NCBI GenBank assembly: GCA_950022295.1
Contig: OX465598.1
Location: 119,333,001-119,397,000 of the forward strand
Length of the DNA stretch: 64,000 bases
Source of the DNA: Bromus sterilis
Taxonomy: Eukaryota; Streptophyta; Magnoliopsida; Poales; Poaceae
Reading direction: 5' to 3'
Shown here one piece after another: positions 1 through 11,889 of this stretch (its first letter is position 1; every line of letters starts with the position of its first letter). Under the pieces are notes generated by a model that was not told the origin of the DNA, made no database searches, and was given only the letters and a program-made list of their open reading frames with translations. A program made the position numbers and the translations under genes.

Positions 1-1717
1 AATCAAGCTTCCTAGAAACCACAATACACCATGACACATATAGTGTTGGTTTCCACGAACTCAGATGGTTCCCTATGCTGAAGTGAGTGTTTGCATATTA
101 AATTAATAACTCTAAACAATAATAACGTAACTTGGTAAGAGATAACTTAGACCATACACTTTTTCATAGAATATGATCACAATGTTCATGCACGTCAATC
201 ATATTCAAGTGTCTCAAGACATTGCAATTTGTGGAACAACTTTCACACAAGTCTTTATGCCCAAGACTAACTCAAAACATTTGTCACTTTGATCAAATCG
301 TAGAGACTTGTCTTTCTTGTTAATTACTATCCATCTTTACTCTGAAATCCCTTTTGATCATATCAAACTATTTCAGACTCATGTTTCATTAGTGAATACA
401 AATATTCATCTAAGTCCACATACGAAGTTCACGAAATAATGAAATTCACCACATGCTGACATACGATACATCACAATGTATGATACTCAACAATCAGTAC
501 ACAATCTGTTTTACCAGAATGCGAGGTTTTAGTCATCTCACCTCAAAAGCATGGTTTGTATATGTCAAGAGATCAAGTATCTTAAGACATCATCATACCA
601 TTCATGACTTAAACTGTAGTGTCATTATTAAGCCTGGATATTTCTTGGCATTACAATATTTCTTATAAATGACCAAACAACTATCATCAATATAAGAATA
701 ACTCATTCATAATCGTAATGTGACCATAATAGATATCATTCATAAAAGGAGAACAACTGAATTGTTTCTCACTAATATGAATAATTGTCTTTGCAAGATG
801 CAAGACACACTAATAAAGTCCTCATTCAAACGATCATAAAATTTATTCATATATTAATCAATTGATAGATGTAGAGGGAGAGTGTTGTCGACCATCAACT
901 ATCTTGATTGCCGTCAGCACACATTGTCACCTCATCCCTTCCAAGCCACTCTCAAGCAGTAAGTTCAAGCATCGAATACTTAATCAACCGCAATTAGTGT
1001 TTCGTGGGAAAGACATTTATAACTCGTATATCAAATATACCTTCTCCGTCAATGACCATTCCTGCATTGGTTCTACTCTTAAAGTTCTTAACTTTAACCA
1101 TGACCTCATGACAGGTGAACGATTCTCCTTCATGACATAGTCCAGACATGGTCTTTGTAACTAGGAGGAAGCGGATGTAACTCCCTAGTTATCGCAAAGT
1201 AACCAGTCATTCAGTAGTCCAAGTTATACACAAGGTGTTCCATGTATCTTATACATTTTCCAAGTGACTTTCTCAGCAGGTTGTTCCTTCCACCATAGTT
1301 GAAAGAAACCCCGTCCATATACTCATATTCCATTACTCTGATTTGCGACCAAGTGCGTTCAAGTTCACCTAGCACGTCATACGTGTTGGTTAACATGCAT
1401 TCACAATTCAGACTCATAGAATGAAGTATGGTGTATTGGACAATCATTCATAAGTGACGGTGAGTACGATACTCATCATCATCTTCCTTGAATACGGAAT
1501 TATCAGGTGTATCTCCTAGAAGTTCTTCGTATTATGTTTAACAAGTCATTACTAATGAGTATGTCTCTAATGGTGTTGGTACACATCAATGAAGTAAGAC
1601 CCATTTACCTTAAGTTCTATCATACTAAAAGAGCCATAGTTCTAAACATTGGTATGACGTTATCTACAATGATATTTGCAAAGACATGAAGATTAAGTTC
1701 ATAATATGGAGTTCATG
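1..1717. other. AT-rich non-coding stretch, probable interior of copia element C1
   Basis: No reading frame longer than about 90 codons and no recognisable protein motif on either strand. The base composition is AT-rich. It lies directly left of a primer-site/LTR junction (1718-1965) that reads on the minus strand, so on position alone it should be internal sequence of a minus-strand copia-type element whose other end is outside the window. The family assignment is inferred from context only. Confidence 0.35.
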
Positions 1718-1965
1718 TTTCAATTGAGAATTTATGCCCACATACTAGATGTGTTCTATCCGTACAATACATCTACGCATAGCCTTGCTCTGATACCACT
1801 GTTGGGGTTCGGGGCAGAAAACACAAATTTTTCCTTGACCTACGATACCCAATCCCAAGACCTATGCTATGCTGATGCAAGTAATGGACAGAAATAGATC
1901 ACATACCAGTATGTAGTCCGTTAAGCGGGAAACGTTCCCGCATGAACGTGGTTGGTATAGTTTGT
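1718..1965 (-). repeat. Duplicated primer-site/LTR-end junction of C1 (truncated LTR)
   Basis: This stretch of about 248 bases is nearly identical to 2738-2985. It holds the last ~80 bases of the copia leader, a primer-binding site (minus strand TGGTATCAGAGC, an exact match to the initiator tRNA-Met type) and the first ~168 bases of LTR sequence beginning TGTTGGGG at 1798. At about 1965 it stops matching LTR and passes into other leader DNA. It is therefore an LTR fragment left by recombination or deletion between two copies of the element, not a second insertion with its own ends. Confidence 0.7.
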
Positions 1966-2737
1966 TCTAAGTGATTACACGATCCTTGAAGAACATACCT
2001 CCCCCGTGTGACACGACCATTAGTATGTTGTTCAAGGTAGGCCATCATGCCAATCACATCATCTATGTGACAAATGCTCGACCTTTCGGTCTCTTGTGTC
2101 CCGAGGTCATGTCTGCACATGCCAGGCTCGCCACAATAACCTTAGTGAGTATATGCTGCGTATGCAAGGCCATGTTTCTGGACATGCTAGGCTTGCTCCA
2201 CCCATCTCTTGTGAACGTAAAAATGTTTGACACCCGTGAGACACGTGATGCCTCCATAATTAAGAACTTTCCAGATGGTGCTTCACTAAGGAAGGATACT
2301 TTGTTGGATTAGTGAGGGATCATCCTATTATGCTACCGTCGTATATCTAACATATTAGCAAAACAGGATGCAACATAAATCATACATGCTATGATTCCCC
2401 CCGACATGCAAATTAAAGTTGAAAACGCCTTTCTACTTTATCTTTTGCAAGTTTTACGTGGCTGCTAGGGGTTTCGAGAAAAGAACCGCTTTCTATGCTT
2501 CGAAAACAAGCCACAACACCAATCCCGCAATTGTCTCTATTACACCCCTGTCGGGGCCCTCCGTTGCAAACATCTTCGCATCGCTAATGCAGAGAGACAG
2601 ACACCCCCCCAGCCACTTTATATGGTACAAGCCATATTTCAAGCGTGGAACCAGTCTCGCGTAAACGCGTAAGGTCGGTTGGGGGCCGCTTCATCAAACA
2701 TTGCCGCAATGCTAAATGAGTACACGTGAGAGGGTAA
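1966..2737 (-). other. Untranslated leader of copia element C1
   Basis: Non-coding. The part from about 2390 to 2737 resembles the 5' leader that I recall lying next to the primer site of BARE/WIS/Angela-type copia elements in wheat and barley. It includes a GC-rich stretch near 2650-2700 with a 'gggccgcttcatc' motif. No gag frame is visible. The left part (1966-2390) is unassigned. The reading direction follows the adjacent LTR, which is on the minus strand. Confidence 0.45.
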
Positions 2738-2802
2738 CAATTGAGAATTTATGCCCACATACTAGATGTGTTCTATCCGTACAATACATCTACGCATAGC
2801 CT

Positions 2803-2816
2803 TGCTCATGATACCA
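2803..2816 (-). other. Primer-binding site of C1 (initiator tRNA-Met type)
   Basis: Read on the minus strand, the bases just inside the LTR are TGGTATCATGAGC. This is the tRNA-iMet primer site TGGTATCAGAGC with one extra T. The duplicate at 1718-1965 has the uninterrupted form. The site fixes the LTR as the 5' LTR of a minus-strand element. Confidence 0.75.
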
Positions 2817-2817
2817 C

Positions 2818-4624
2818 TGTTGGGGTTCGGGGCAGAAAACACAAATTTTTCCTTTACCTATGATACCCAATCCCAAGACCTATGCTATGCTGATGCAAGT
2901 AACGGACAGAAATAGATCACATACTAGTATGTAGTCCGTTAAGCGGGAAACGTTCCCGCATGAACGTGGTTGGTGTAGTCGTACCGGCAATCCCCGATGC
3001 CGCGCAGATCCACGATGACTCCTGTAGCCACCCGATCCTTGTGGACCGATGACGGGATTACGTCCCCGTCGGAACGTTGCTGATGAAGACCTCGCGATAC
3101 GACCACGACGATGAAGTAGCACCACAAGTGTAGTGCCTTGCGGGATTATACACATACAGTATACCCGATGTCCCTCCGGGCTCCGAACCAGTAGAGCAGC
3201 GGAAAGAAGATGGATTCGGATCCCGATTCCAGCAGCACGACGGCGTGCGTATAGTGGAGAAATCCCCAACCCAGAGCAGCCTCCAAACAAGGGGAGTCCA
3301 CTCAGAGGAAGGAGAAAGGAGGGAGAGAGATGAGAAACTTTTCTCAAAAAATTCATGATTAAAAGGGCACCCCTACCCCTCCTTATATAGGCCAAGGAGG
3401 GGTGACACCCCCCCTTCCCCTTCCGGGGTGGGACTAATCCCAAGGGGGGGGGGTGTGGCGCACCAAATAAGGGGGGTGGGCCCCCTCATGGCGCCATGGC
3501 CCATGGGGGAGGACTCCCTCTCCCCCTAATGGGCCCTATGAGGCCCATATGCCTTTTAATTCATTTTTAATTATATTTAATTATATTTTAATACTTAATT
3601 CAGATAATTAAATAATAAAACATATATTAAATATTATTAAATATATTTTGAACCTTTCAAAATACCCAGAACAACTTCCGGCCTTCATCGGAACAATTCC
3701 GGCATCACCGGAACAATTCCGGTGTTCTCTCCAATTTCTCCGGTGATCCCGAATCAATCCTTACTGCGTCGAGTACCCTTAAGTGTAACACCCTACGGTC
3801 CGGGAAACAGCAGACATGATCGAGACAATTCTCATTGATCAATGACGAATCAATTGGACCTGGTTACAATCCTTGATAGCCCCTGCGCTTCCATCGAATG
3901 AACTTCAATCGCTGTTGGATCCGTTAACCGTGTGCCTGTTCCCTTTGTCCCGTGGTACTTTGCTTGTCCGAGGTTTGATCATCGGTATCCAATATATCTA
4001 GTTCGTCCTCGTTCTCAAAAAACAAGTTTACTCGTTCCCATGATATTACAACTCCGTGACCTAGTCACACGTTTGCAAACTTTATGATGTAACATCACCG
4101 AGTGGGCCCAGAGTACCTATCCGTCACACAGATGGACAAATCCCGCTTTGATCTATTTGCATACTCATTAACCATATATTTCGGAATACCCAAAGTGCAC
4201 CGTTATAGCCAGCATATTTCAGTCAGGCGGTGGGATACAAATCAAAGCATCCTAATAGATCGTAATTACGTATGATCATTACGGTCAAAGGATCTGGTCA
4301 CTATGTTATAGTTATCGCAATGTCGAACTATGTGACTTGATCACATCGCAACACTTCTGGTGGGTGTATGTCCATCATATCATTATCCAATGATACGACT
4401 CCATTGTCAACAGACGCCATTGTCTCATGATCAGGAAACCTTGATCATCAATCGCCCAATGGACTAGTATACTAGGGTTAACTAGGGACCTGGTTGTTTG
4501 TATACCACACCTGTATTAATGTTTCCGCTTAATACAGTTCTAGCATAGTATCAAACGTATTATGAACTAATGGAATATGCTCGATAAAACATATTTTATT
4601 TGCCTCTAGGGCACATTCCCAACA
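2818..4624 (-). repeat. 5' LTR of copia element C1 (BARE1/Angela-like)
   Basis: 1,807-base LTR on the minus strand. It starts TGTTGGGAATGTGCCCTAGA at 4624, close to the start I know for BARE1/Angela LTRs (TGTTGGAATATGCCCTAGAG), and ends with CCCCAACA at 2818 beside the primer site. A TATA-like box (minus TATATAAGG) is at 3382-3389, followed by GC-rich leader. The element landed in S1: the next five bases (4625-4629, ACTAG) occur once at the matching point of the related copy S2 (near 54065) and should be the target duplication. The other LTR is outside the window. A 187-codon open frame across 2880-3443 is an LTR artefact. Confidence 0.8.
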
Positions 4625-4629
4625 ACTAG

Positions 4630-7012
4630 TGGGGGTGCATCCAACTTGCTTGATCAAGAAGACCTAGAGCTCATTTGAGGAGGCTCATAATTGGAATATA
4701 CAAGCCAAGTTCTATAGTGTGAAGGTCCCCACATAGCTATATGCATAAATGATAATCTCTATGGAGTACAAGATATAAGAGGGAGTACGAGTGTGGATCT
4801 CTCAAAAGGAATAGTAGTGTGCCCCCTTCTCTCTTTTTATTTCTTTTTCTCTTTTTCTATTTTATTGTATTTTTTGGTGGCCTCAATGGCTCTTTCTATT
4901 TCTCTCATTTGTCCTATTTGGGATCTTTTAATTTGTCCACTTTGGGATCTTTTATTTTGTCCACTTTGGGATCTTTTCCTCACTTTAGGGGCAACACTCT
5001 ATATATTACAAAAAGTATAGAAGATCTTTCACACTTTACAAAAGTACTCAAATCATAAAGAAGATGTAACTATCATGATGTATGCAAATGTATGACTCTG
5101 CCAGTGTAGCAGGATATGCAATGATACTAGCGCATCATGTAGCGATGATTAGGGCAAGGCCCAACTAGCATGCGGCTCATCGATCAAGGAAGTAGCATGT
5201 ATGACATGAATATCAAGTCATGAGAATATGGATGTTGCATGGCAATGTATCTCGGAAAGGCTATGGAAATGCCTTGGTAGGTAGGTATGGTGCCTGTTTT
5301 GAGGAAGGATATAAGGGGGTTTATGATGACAGAGCGTATCATGCCAAGGGTTTGGCTGTACCGGCGAAGGTGGACGCCAACTCTCGGAGTGAGAAGAAAG
5401 CAATGCACAACACAGGAGAGGCTAGAAAAATATGGGAAGGTGGAAGTGTCAACTTTCGAATACTCACATTAGTCCGAAGAACTCATGCACTTATTATCGG
5501 TAACTCTCAATCTAATAAGGAGGTTTCAAAAAGAGACAAGTACCCCGAGGAGGAGTGTATGGGGGTTTGGTTATCCTTGCGCATCCTCGACTCATGGTAC
5601 GTGAGTGTACTCTAATATTCGACCCCTCAGAAGAGTAGTGATCCATCTAGTAGCTAAAGTTCTCAACTAACTTTGAAAGTTTTGAAAATAAACACGGATT
5701 GCCCAAAATACGACATCTATCACTAATAGGCTAAAGCTCTTGACACCAAAAGTCCAAACATTACTCAAAACAATACCTCAAAACTATTGCAAGTTACTAC
5801 TAAAATTAAATAGCAACCTCAATCACCTACTTCTCAAAACAAGACATAACTCTCAGTGCAACAGGCAAACTCTCTAAACAAGATAAACATGAAAAATCAA
5901 GAGAGTTCCAGCAACAAACTAAACAAAATCTCTTTGAAAAGATAAGCATGAAAACTAAGAGCTAAACATGACAGTAGCTATGAAAAAGATAAAGAACACA
6001 CGCAACAAAGATAAGCATCAAAAGTCCTATGTTGTGTTCTAGATTTTGGAAGTGGAGTCTGTTTCTCTCCAACACAAATAAATCTGGGTTCTAACTTGTT
6101 ATGAACAGCAAGCAAAGATAAAGAAAACTAAAAATAAAACCTAAGAGCGAGACGCTCCAAGCATAGCACATAATGCATGAAGTGATAAAAATATAGTGAA
6201 ACGAGAGACGAACTGATAATTGTTGATAGAGAAGGGGATGCACGGGGGCATCCCCAAGCTTAGACGCTTGAGTCTCCTTGAATATTTCTTGGAGATGCAT
6301 GGGGGCATCCCCAAGCTTGAACGCTTGACACTCCTGAATCTTCTTTCATCATCTTCCCTCGCACACTTGAAAACTCCCTTCGTACATAACTCATCATAAT
6401 CTGATTAGCAAGGTTAGTACCCATAATAAAATAATTTTTCCTCTACTGGAAATAAATATATTCTTGAAGATCTACTGTTTCTCAAGAATGCCAAAAAGTT
6501 TTTGCAAAGAAAAAGAAAGCTTAAGGTTTGCAAAACGAAGCAAAGGCAAAACAGGACAGAATCTGTGAAAACAGACCAGCAGGTAGTAAAGAATTTTTTA
6601 GGGATACTTCTGCAACTCAAATAAAAAAACTCAGAACATACGAAAGTTCCGTAATTGTATAGAGTATGCTGTGTAAACATTTCAGCTCAGAAAGATGAAC
6701 TGGGATTTTTCCATGATTTTTCTAGTCACGAGGACAGAATCTGTTTTCTGGACAGCATGTCACAACTTTCACTTCCCTTGTGATATGGGGCTATAAATGG
6801 CACAAAGCTTGAAAAGTAAAGATACAATGATGTTTCTACAGTAGTAAAAATAATCAAGACCACTAAAAACATAAGAAAAACAAAAAGGAAAACCTAAATT
6901 CGTTGCGGGCTGCCTCGCGAAAGCGCTTCTTTAAAGCCATTAGCTAGGCTTTAAGATTATAGAAGATGCTCTCACAAGAATAAGATTTTGAAGCAAAAGA
7001 GAGCATCAAGAA
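4630..7012 (-). other. 3' non-coding region of S1 with two internal PPT-like motifs
   Basis: No coding frame is supported here. Two copies of a purine-rich motif (minus strand AAGCTTGGGGATGCCCCC) lie at about 6240-6262 and 6299-6319. The core AAGCTTGGGGATG equals the polypurine tract beside the 3' LTR of sister element S2 (54670-54682). The rest is AT-rich and collinear with 51838-54660 of S2. Short open frames around 5184-5615 are not conserved as proteins. Confidence 0.6.
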
Positions 7013-8113
7013 TCAAACATGAAACTCATTTAAGCCTAAACCACTTCCTATGCATAGGATCTTGTAAGAAAATAAATCAAAGAAGCACAAAGAAACCAGC
7101 ATAGGAAGGTGGAACAAGAACAACTTTAAAACTTTCAACATAAAGAGAGGAGTTTTAGTAATATGGAAATTTCTACAACCAAACTTCCCTCTCTCAAAAT
7201 AATTTTCAGTAGTATCATGAACAACATCAAGAATATAACTATCACATAAATCATGTTGTTCATGACCTACAAGCACACATTTATAGTTTTCAACACGGCC
7301 TTTAGGATCATAAGATAAATGCAACCCATCACATTGAGCTTTGATAAGAGGAAGATTATCCGGAATATGAGTTGCAGATTTGAAATGGATAATAGGACAA
7401 TCAAGTGTGGGTGCAATAGCAACAATTTCATGCTTAACATAAGGAACTATAAAGAGTTCATCTTTGTCAGCATCATCCATATTGGCATCATGGCCATCAA
7501 CAAAGCAAGTATCAAAATCTTCAGAAAAGGATATTTCAAGTGAGTCCTCGAAATCATGGGATTCCTCATCATAGCAACCATTGGCCTCTTCTAGGGCAAC
7601 AAACATTTTATTTTTAAAATCCTCAATATAAGAATTGGAAGTATAATTATCTAAGCAATAAGCAAGAACTGCAAAGTTTTCGGACTGGTGAACAGTATCG
7701 TGATACCTTTGAATCAAAGAAGCAATCTCATAAGCACCTTTAAAAGCAACAAACTCTTCAATCTTTTCAACATCAAAGTAATCATAAACACCTTTAGCAT
7801 AAGAAGATAAGATCTCATTTTCATTGAACTCACATTGGAAAGGGAGGTGTTTATGATCTATATTAGAACAACAAGTAAAATCATAATTGTAGCACAAAAG
7901 TTTAGCATGGCAATAAGAAACATGTATTTGATCCCATAAGTGTTTTCCTTTCTGAGATAGGCGGTGCCGCATATAATGAGCATGCTCATCCAATGATTTC
8001 CCCTCAACCAAGTCGGTTGGGTTTATAGCGCGAGCACAAATTGATCGAAAACGATCTAAGTGAAACATGTGAAACAAGTCCATCCTACCATATTTGGGTG
8101 GTTCAGCACCCAT
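7013..8113 (-). CDS. Unknown ORF of S-type retroelement (366 aa)
   Basis: Open frame with an ATG in good context (ACCATGG) at 8113, about 170 bases inside the primer site. The product is highly similar to the 375-aa product of S2 at 50710-51837: both begin with a PPKYGRMD motif and share stretches such as RLRSICARA/RFRSICARA, NPTDLVEGKSLDEHAHY, HLPFQCEFNENEILSSYAKG and KAQCDGLHLSY. The middle is acidic, with many Glu/Asp around the DSLEIS motif, and the C-terminus is hydrophobic. There is no zinc knuckle, protease, RT or integrase motif. I do not recognise a function. An env-like or gag-replacement role is possible but unsupported. Its survival as an open frame in two copies suggests past selection. 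Confidence 0.7.
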   Translation of the reverse strand: MGAEPPKYGRMDLFHMFHLDRFRSICARAINPTDLVEGKSLDEHAHYMRHRLSQKGKHLWDQIHVSYCHAKLLCYNYDFTCCSNIDHKHLPFQCEFNENEILSSYAKGVYDYFDVEKIEEFVAFKGAYEIASLIQRYHDTVHQSENFAVLAYCLDNYTSNSYIEDFKNKMFVALEEANGCYDEESHDFEDSLEISFSEDFDTCFVDGHDANMDDADKDELFIVPYVKHEIVAIAPTLDCPIIHFKSATHIPDNLPLIKAQCDGLHLSYDPKGRVENYKCVLVGHEQHDLCDSYILDVVHDTTENYFERGKFGCRNFHITKTPLFMLKVLKLFLFHLPMLVSLCFFDLFSYKILCIGSGLGLNEFHV

Positions 8114-8282
8114 GGTGAAGATAGCATCAGTAGGCAAAGCAAGAAAAAGGCAAAAGGTAGAACCTATTTTTGTGGTTTTTCATATAAGACACAGAACCAA
8201 AAAAAAACTGGAAACCAAACTAGCAAGACTAAAAATCAAAGATAAAAGATAGTGTGCAACTCCCCTATCTTGAAGAGTGGAG

Positions 8283-8300
8283 TCCCCGGCAACGGCGCCA
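8283..8300 (-). other. Primer-binding site of S1 (tRNA-Asp type)
   Basis: Minus strand TGGCGCCGTTGCCGGGGA, five bases inside the LTR end. The same sequence is at 50527-50544 in S2, and a variant is at 13320-13337 in F. This primer sequence is typical of Athila-lineage Ty3/gypsy elements. Confidence 0.85.
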
Positions 8301-8305
8301 GAAAT

Positions 8306-9983
8306 TGCTTTTGATGGTACGAATTAACGCCCCCTCGTTGGTTACCCAAAGTGGAAGGTTGAGATGTAGACAGCAACATGTTTCCCTTAGCGAAGATGCT
8401 AAGGTTGAATGTCGAACCAATAGGACTCCAACAGATACAAGAAGGTGGTGAAATGAACAATGGCGTCGTTCACAACTCAAGGTTGCTTACTTCACCTGGA
8501 CCTGCACACACAGCAAATAGCTTTGCTTCCCAACGAGTACAGAGGAGTTGTCAATTCCTCCGGCCTTGTTGTTTACAAAGGATAAAACGCACGGGATAAT
8601 AATGATAGTGATAGAAACGGAAAATTAAATACTGAAAGTGAATTGATAGTGTAAACAGTGTTGGAAATATGGACCGGGGTCCTATGATGTTCACTAGTGA
8701 TGTCTCTCTCCCAAAAGACGATAAAATAGCCATGCGAGGTAAACAAATTAAAGCTGGGCAATTGACAGAATTATGTGCGCAAACCAATGCTAATTATGCT
8801 ATAAAGAAGGGAAGAGGCTCAAAACTATGGGAGGTACGCCAAGACAAGTAGACCGAAATCCATCTGCATCTACCTACTAATCATCCACCTTGAGATATCT
8901 ATCCAGAACATCTCGCTGGTATTAAGTTCCGAATCCCAGCAAAAGTGGAAACTCAAAGCAACAGACAACTGCATTAAAGAACTTTGCGTAAAGTAAACAA
9001 TCCTTGCACCCGCAAGTACAAGCATCGTTGTTTTCCCCCTTGTGGCAACAACACATCCCCTAGACTCATGTTTCTGTCACTCAAGCTAGTCATCGGGGGG
9101 CATGAACCCACAATCATGCATAACACTCCCTCTTGGAGTCACTACCTACTACTTGGCCAAAGCAATAAACAGCAACGGAAAACATGCAAGAATTACTCAA
9201 GAACATAAATATAAAAGAGGATAATCAAATATATTACTCAAACACAATCTGAACATAATCTCATAATCCATCGGATCCCAGCAAACTCAGCATAGCAACA
9301 ACAGAAATATTACATATGTGCCTCGATCATGTAGGGCAGCTCACGAGGTCTAATCCATGAAGAACAAACAGGGGAGGAGAACATCACATATCTACTGATC
9401 ATAGACCCATGGTCCAAGGTGGACTACTCACGGTTCATCTGGGAAGCATCCATGGTGGTGGAGAAGCTCCCGGAGGTGATTCCTCCCTCCGACAGGGTGC
9501 CGGGAAGAGGTCTTCTGGTGCTCCCGATCTTGGAAGCGCGGCGGCGGCGGAACAGAGGAGAGATCGCGAAAAAGGGTTCCCCTCCCGGGGGTTTCTCATC
9601 ACGAGGAATAAATAGGCTAAGGGGGGCAGCCAGGGGGGCACCAGGGGTCCAGGCGGCCCCCTGGCGCGGCCCCACCCTAGGGCGCGCCGGGAGGGCGTCT
9701 GGGGACCTGGTGGGTCCCCTCTGGCCCCCCCTCGGTGATTCCCGAAGCTTCTTCTACGCTGATTTTTTATTGGATTTTCCCGAATTTTTGGAGCACTTTT
9801 TATATGGGGGAAACCTGAAATAGAAAAACAACAGAAAACAGGAACTGGCACAGGGGTCCACTGAGATAATAGGTTAGTCCAAATATGATCAAAAGTGTAT
9901 GGAAGTTCATCAATATCATAGCAATATCACACAAAAAGAGGCATGGAGCAAGCAGAAATTATAGATACATTTTGGACGTATCA
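8306..9983 (-). repeat. 5' LTR of S1
   Basis: 1,678-base LTR. On the minus strand it begins TGATACGTCCAAAATGTATC at 9983 and ends in CA at 8306, five bases from the primer site. It is homologous along its length to the S2 LTRs (48888-50516 and 54684-56314) and to the S3 LTR. A GC-rich block near 9640-9720 corresponds to the GC hairpin of the sister LTRs. Open frames of 83-138 codons in this block are composition artefacts. Confidence 0.85.
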
Positions 9984-10897
9984 ATGCGTAGTACGTCGGT
10001 GTCCTTTCTGGGCACGAGAACTGGGTTTGCGACCCAAGTGGCTTTCTTCGTCTCTCGAATGAATTGTGCGTCGAGTAGTCGGTTGGCTTCTTCTCCAATG
10101 GCTCTGCACTTTGGCTCGAAGAATCTGCATAGCGCCTGCTTTACTGGTTTGGTGTTCGGGTAGATTTGCAGTGCGTGCTCTGCGTACTTCCGGGGTATTC
10201 CGGGCATGTCGTCCGGACACCAGGCAAAGATTTTCCTCTCCTCGCGGAGGAAAACCATGAGGGCTGTTGCTTAGTCTTCTGGTAGTTGGGCGTAGATTTG
10301 AACCGTCTTGGCCGGGTCGGTTGGGTGCACTTGATGAGTTGTTGTGTCGCTGTCGATGCTAAAATCGCGAGTGAATTCTTTTTTCTCGCTTCTGCTTGCT
10401 AGCGGAAAGACGTTTTTGTCTACCACCATTGCTATCTTTTCGAGCTGCTGATGTGCTCCAAACGTGTCAGAGACTTGATGGAAGTCTCGATCACATTGGT
10501 ATGATTTGACAAAATATCCTTTAACCGTGATGACTCCAGAAGGCCCGGGCATCTTGAGCTTGAGGTATGCGTAGTGTGGGACTGCCATGAATTGTGCGAA
10601 TGCAGGTCACCCAAGTATGGCATGGTATCGGGACTCCCAGTCGAGTACTTTAAACTCGAGGATTTTTCTTGAGAAGTTGCCCTTGCTGCCAAAGATGACG
10701 TTGAGCTCGATTGATCCCAGGGAGGAGGCTGCTTCCCCGTGTACTATGACGTAGATTGTGACACCTGAGTTTTTCCAGACTGGTCGTGGGATTGACATCT
10801 TGCGTAAGGTGCCAGTGAAGATGATGTTTAGGCTGCTGCCCCCGTCCATGAATACTTTGTCCATGTCGCAACCACCAATCTGAGCTTTGAGAACCAA
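9984..10897 (-). pseudogene. pol: Protease and N-terminal RT of E1 (broken)
   Basis: Minus strand. The protease region has the active-site motif VFMDGGSSLNIIF (Asp-Gly-Gly). It is followed by the linker to RT with the NTKPVKQAL and IGEEANRLLDAQFIRETKKATW motifs, which also occur in E2 at 46450-46700. Stop codons interrupt the frame near 10607 and 10271, and the RT breaks off after VLVPRKDTDVLR where the S1 LTR starts. The catalytic palm of RT is missing. Comparison with E2 makes the assignment secure. It cannot make an active polymerase. Confidence 0.8.
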
Positions 10898-11889
10898 TGG
10901 TGCTTGCCCTGGTCTTGGGATTGCCAGCGGATGGTCGTGTTGTGAGAAGGTGATGTTGGTTTCTGAACCGTGCAGGTGGTAGGTTTCTTCTGCCAGCAGG
11001 TCTTCGGCTGCTCGAGCTTGTAGGTTGTACGCCTCCTATTTTACCTTTAGTGGTCGTCCTTCTTGGATCATGTAGACTCGTCCGTGGGACGGATGGTACC
11101 GCTCTTCTGAGTTGTGTGCTGGCGACTGCGCTGTCTCTCAAGCCCGTTTGTCTTTGCGTTGCTTTTCTTTCCTGAGTTTGTCAGAGATTTCGGTGAACAA
11201 GCGACAACTCCTCAAGGTGTGGCTTGATCTGATACATCCCCAATCATCCTCGAAACAATGGATTGTGCACAGACCATCCAGCTACTCTTGGGTTGTGAGT
11301 TTGCTGGAGCCGGCGTGCCTTCTTCTTCTTGCGATGTGAAACGACTGCGAGTGGTCTTCTGAACGGGAGTGGAATCTTGGATCAAGCTCGATTCCATCGT
11401 TGATTGAGTAGTTGCGAATCATCTTAGCGAATTCGTCCGGTCTTTGGTCGGGGTCGTAGTACTCGCCGGATTGAGTTTTGGAATCCTCTTCGGTTTCTCA
11501 GGCGGCGGCAGGTGCTCGGGTGGCCGTCGGTGCTGTTGCGCCGGGCGACGGCTCCTCAAGTGATATTTTTTTTGGACTTCTTGTTCTGGCTCCATGATTG
11601 GCCCTGTGGCCGTGGTTTGTATTTGTATTTCGTGTCGTCGAGTTTTCCTCCGCAGGGCGCAAATTTGGTAGTCGCTGAAAGATTGGTTTTGGCGCAGCCG
11701 CCGGCCGAGTGCCCTTGGAGGCGTGATGGAGAGGTTTGCGATGAACCTGAGTTCTTCGAGTGGATTGGATCTTGCTCGAGTCATCGAGTTGCGATTTGTT
11801 GATGGCGGGGCCACCGAGATCATGATTCCAACCTGCGTAGTCCCCACGGTCGGTGCCAATTGAGGAGGATTGACCTCGGCAAATCCCAT
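10898..11889 (-). pseudogene. gag: Gag-like region of E1 (frameshifted)
   Basis: The frame opens at ATG 11889, which is 29 bases inside the LTR, runs through the primer site (translated as LAPTVGTT) and continues to 11419, where it shifts. Downstream pieces in other frames (11212-11397, and others to 10900) match the Arg/Gln-rich gag of E2, including the C-terminal CTIH..FEDDWG and LFTEI.DKLRKEKQ region. No capsid-type retrotransposon gag core is visible. Several frameshifts and stops make this a pseudogene. Confidence 0.65.
11841..11858 (-). other. Primer-binding site of E1
   Basis: Minus strand TGGCACCGACCGTGGGGA, directly inside LTR E1. The counterpart in E2 (48477-48494) reads TGGCGCCGTCTGTGGGAA, a form common in Tat-lineage elements. 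The E1 copy carries several substitutions. Confidence 0.7.

Larger units (their letters stand above)
4625..9983 (-). mobile_element. Element S1: Athila-type (Sabrina-like) Ty3/gypsy element, left part cut off by C1
   Basis: Minus-strand element made of LTR 8306-9983, tRNA-Asp-type primer site 8283-8300, one long ORF (7013-8113) and a long 3' non-coding region to 4625, where copia element C1 interrupts it. It is collinear with S2 (48888-56314, plus strand) over its whole length. It encodes no protease, reverse transcriptase or integrase, so it looks non-autonomous. It landed in the RT gene of E1: the five bases beside its LTR (9984-9988, ATGCG) are the predicted target duplication, and its partner would lie left of the window. 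Sabrina-like is my best family guess. Confidence 0.8.

Noticed and set aside
2880..3443. 187-codon minus-strand frame
   Set aside because: It lies wholly inside the copia C1 LTR, has no ATG-supported conserved product and no motif.
5184..5615. Overlapping frames of 61-131 codons near 5.2-5.6 kb (and the counterpart 53298-53622)
   Set aside because: Frames differ between S1 and S2 at the homologous place and show no motif. Treated as non-coding.
9419..9851. Frames of 83-138 codons on both strands near 9.4-9.9 kb
   Set aside because: They lie in the GC-rich part of the S1 LTR. The same kind of frames recur in every related LTR (49074-49394, 54910-55245, 58904-59301).
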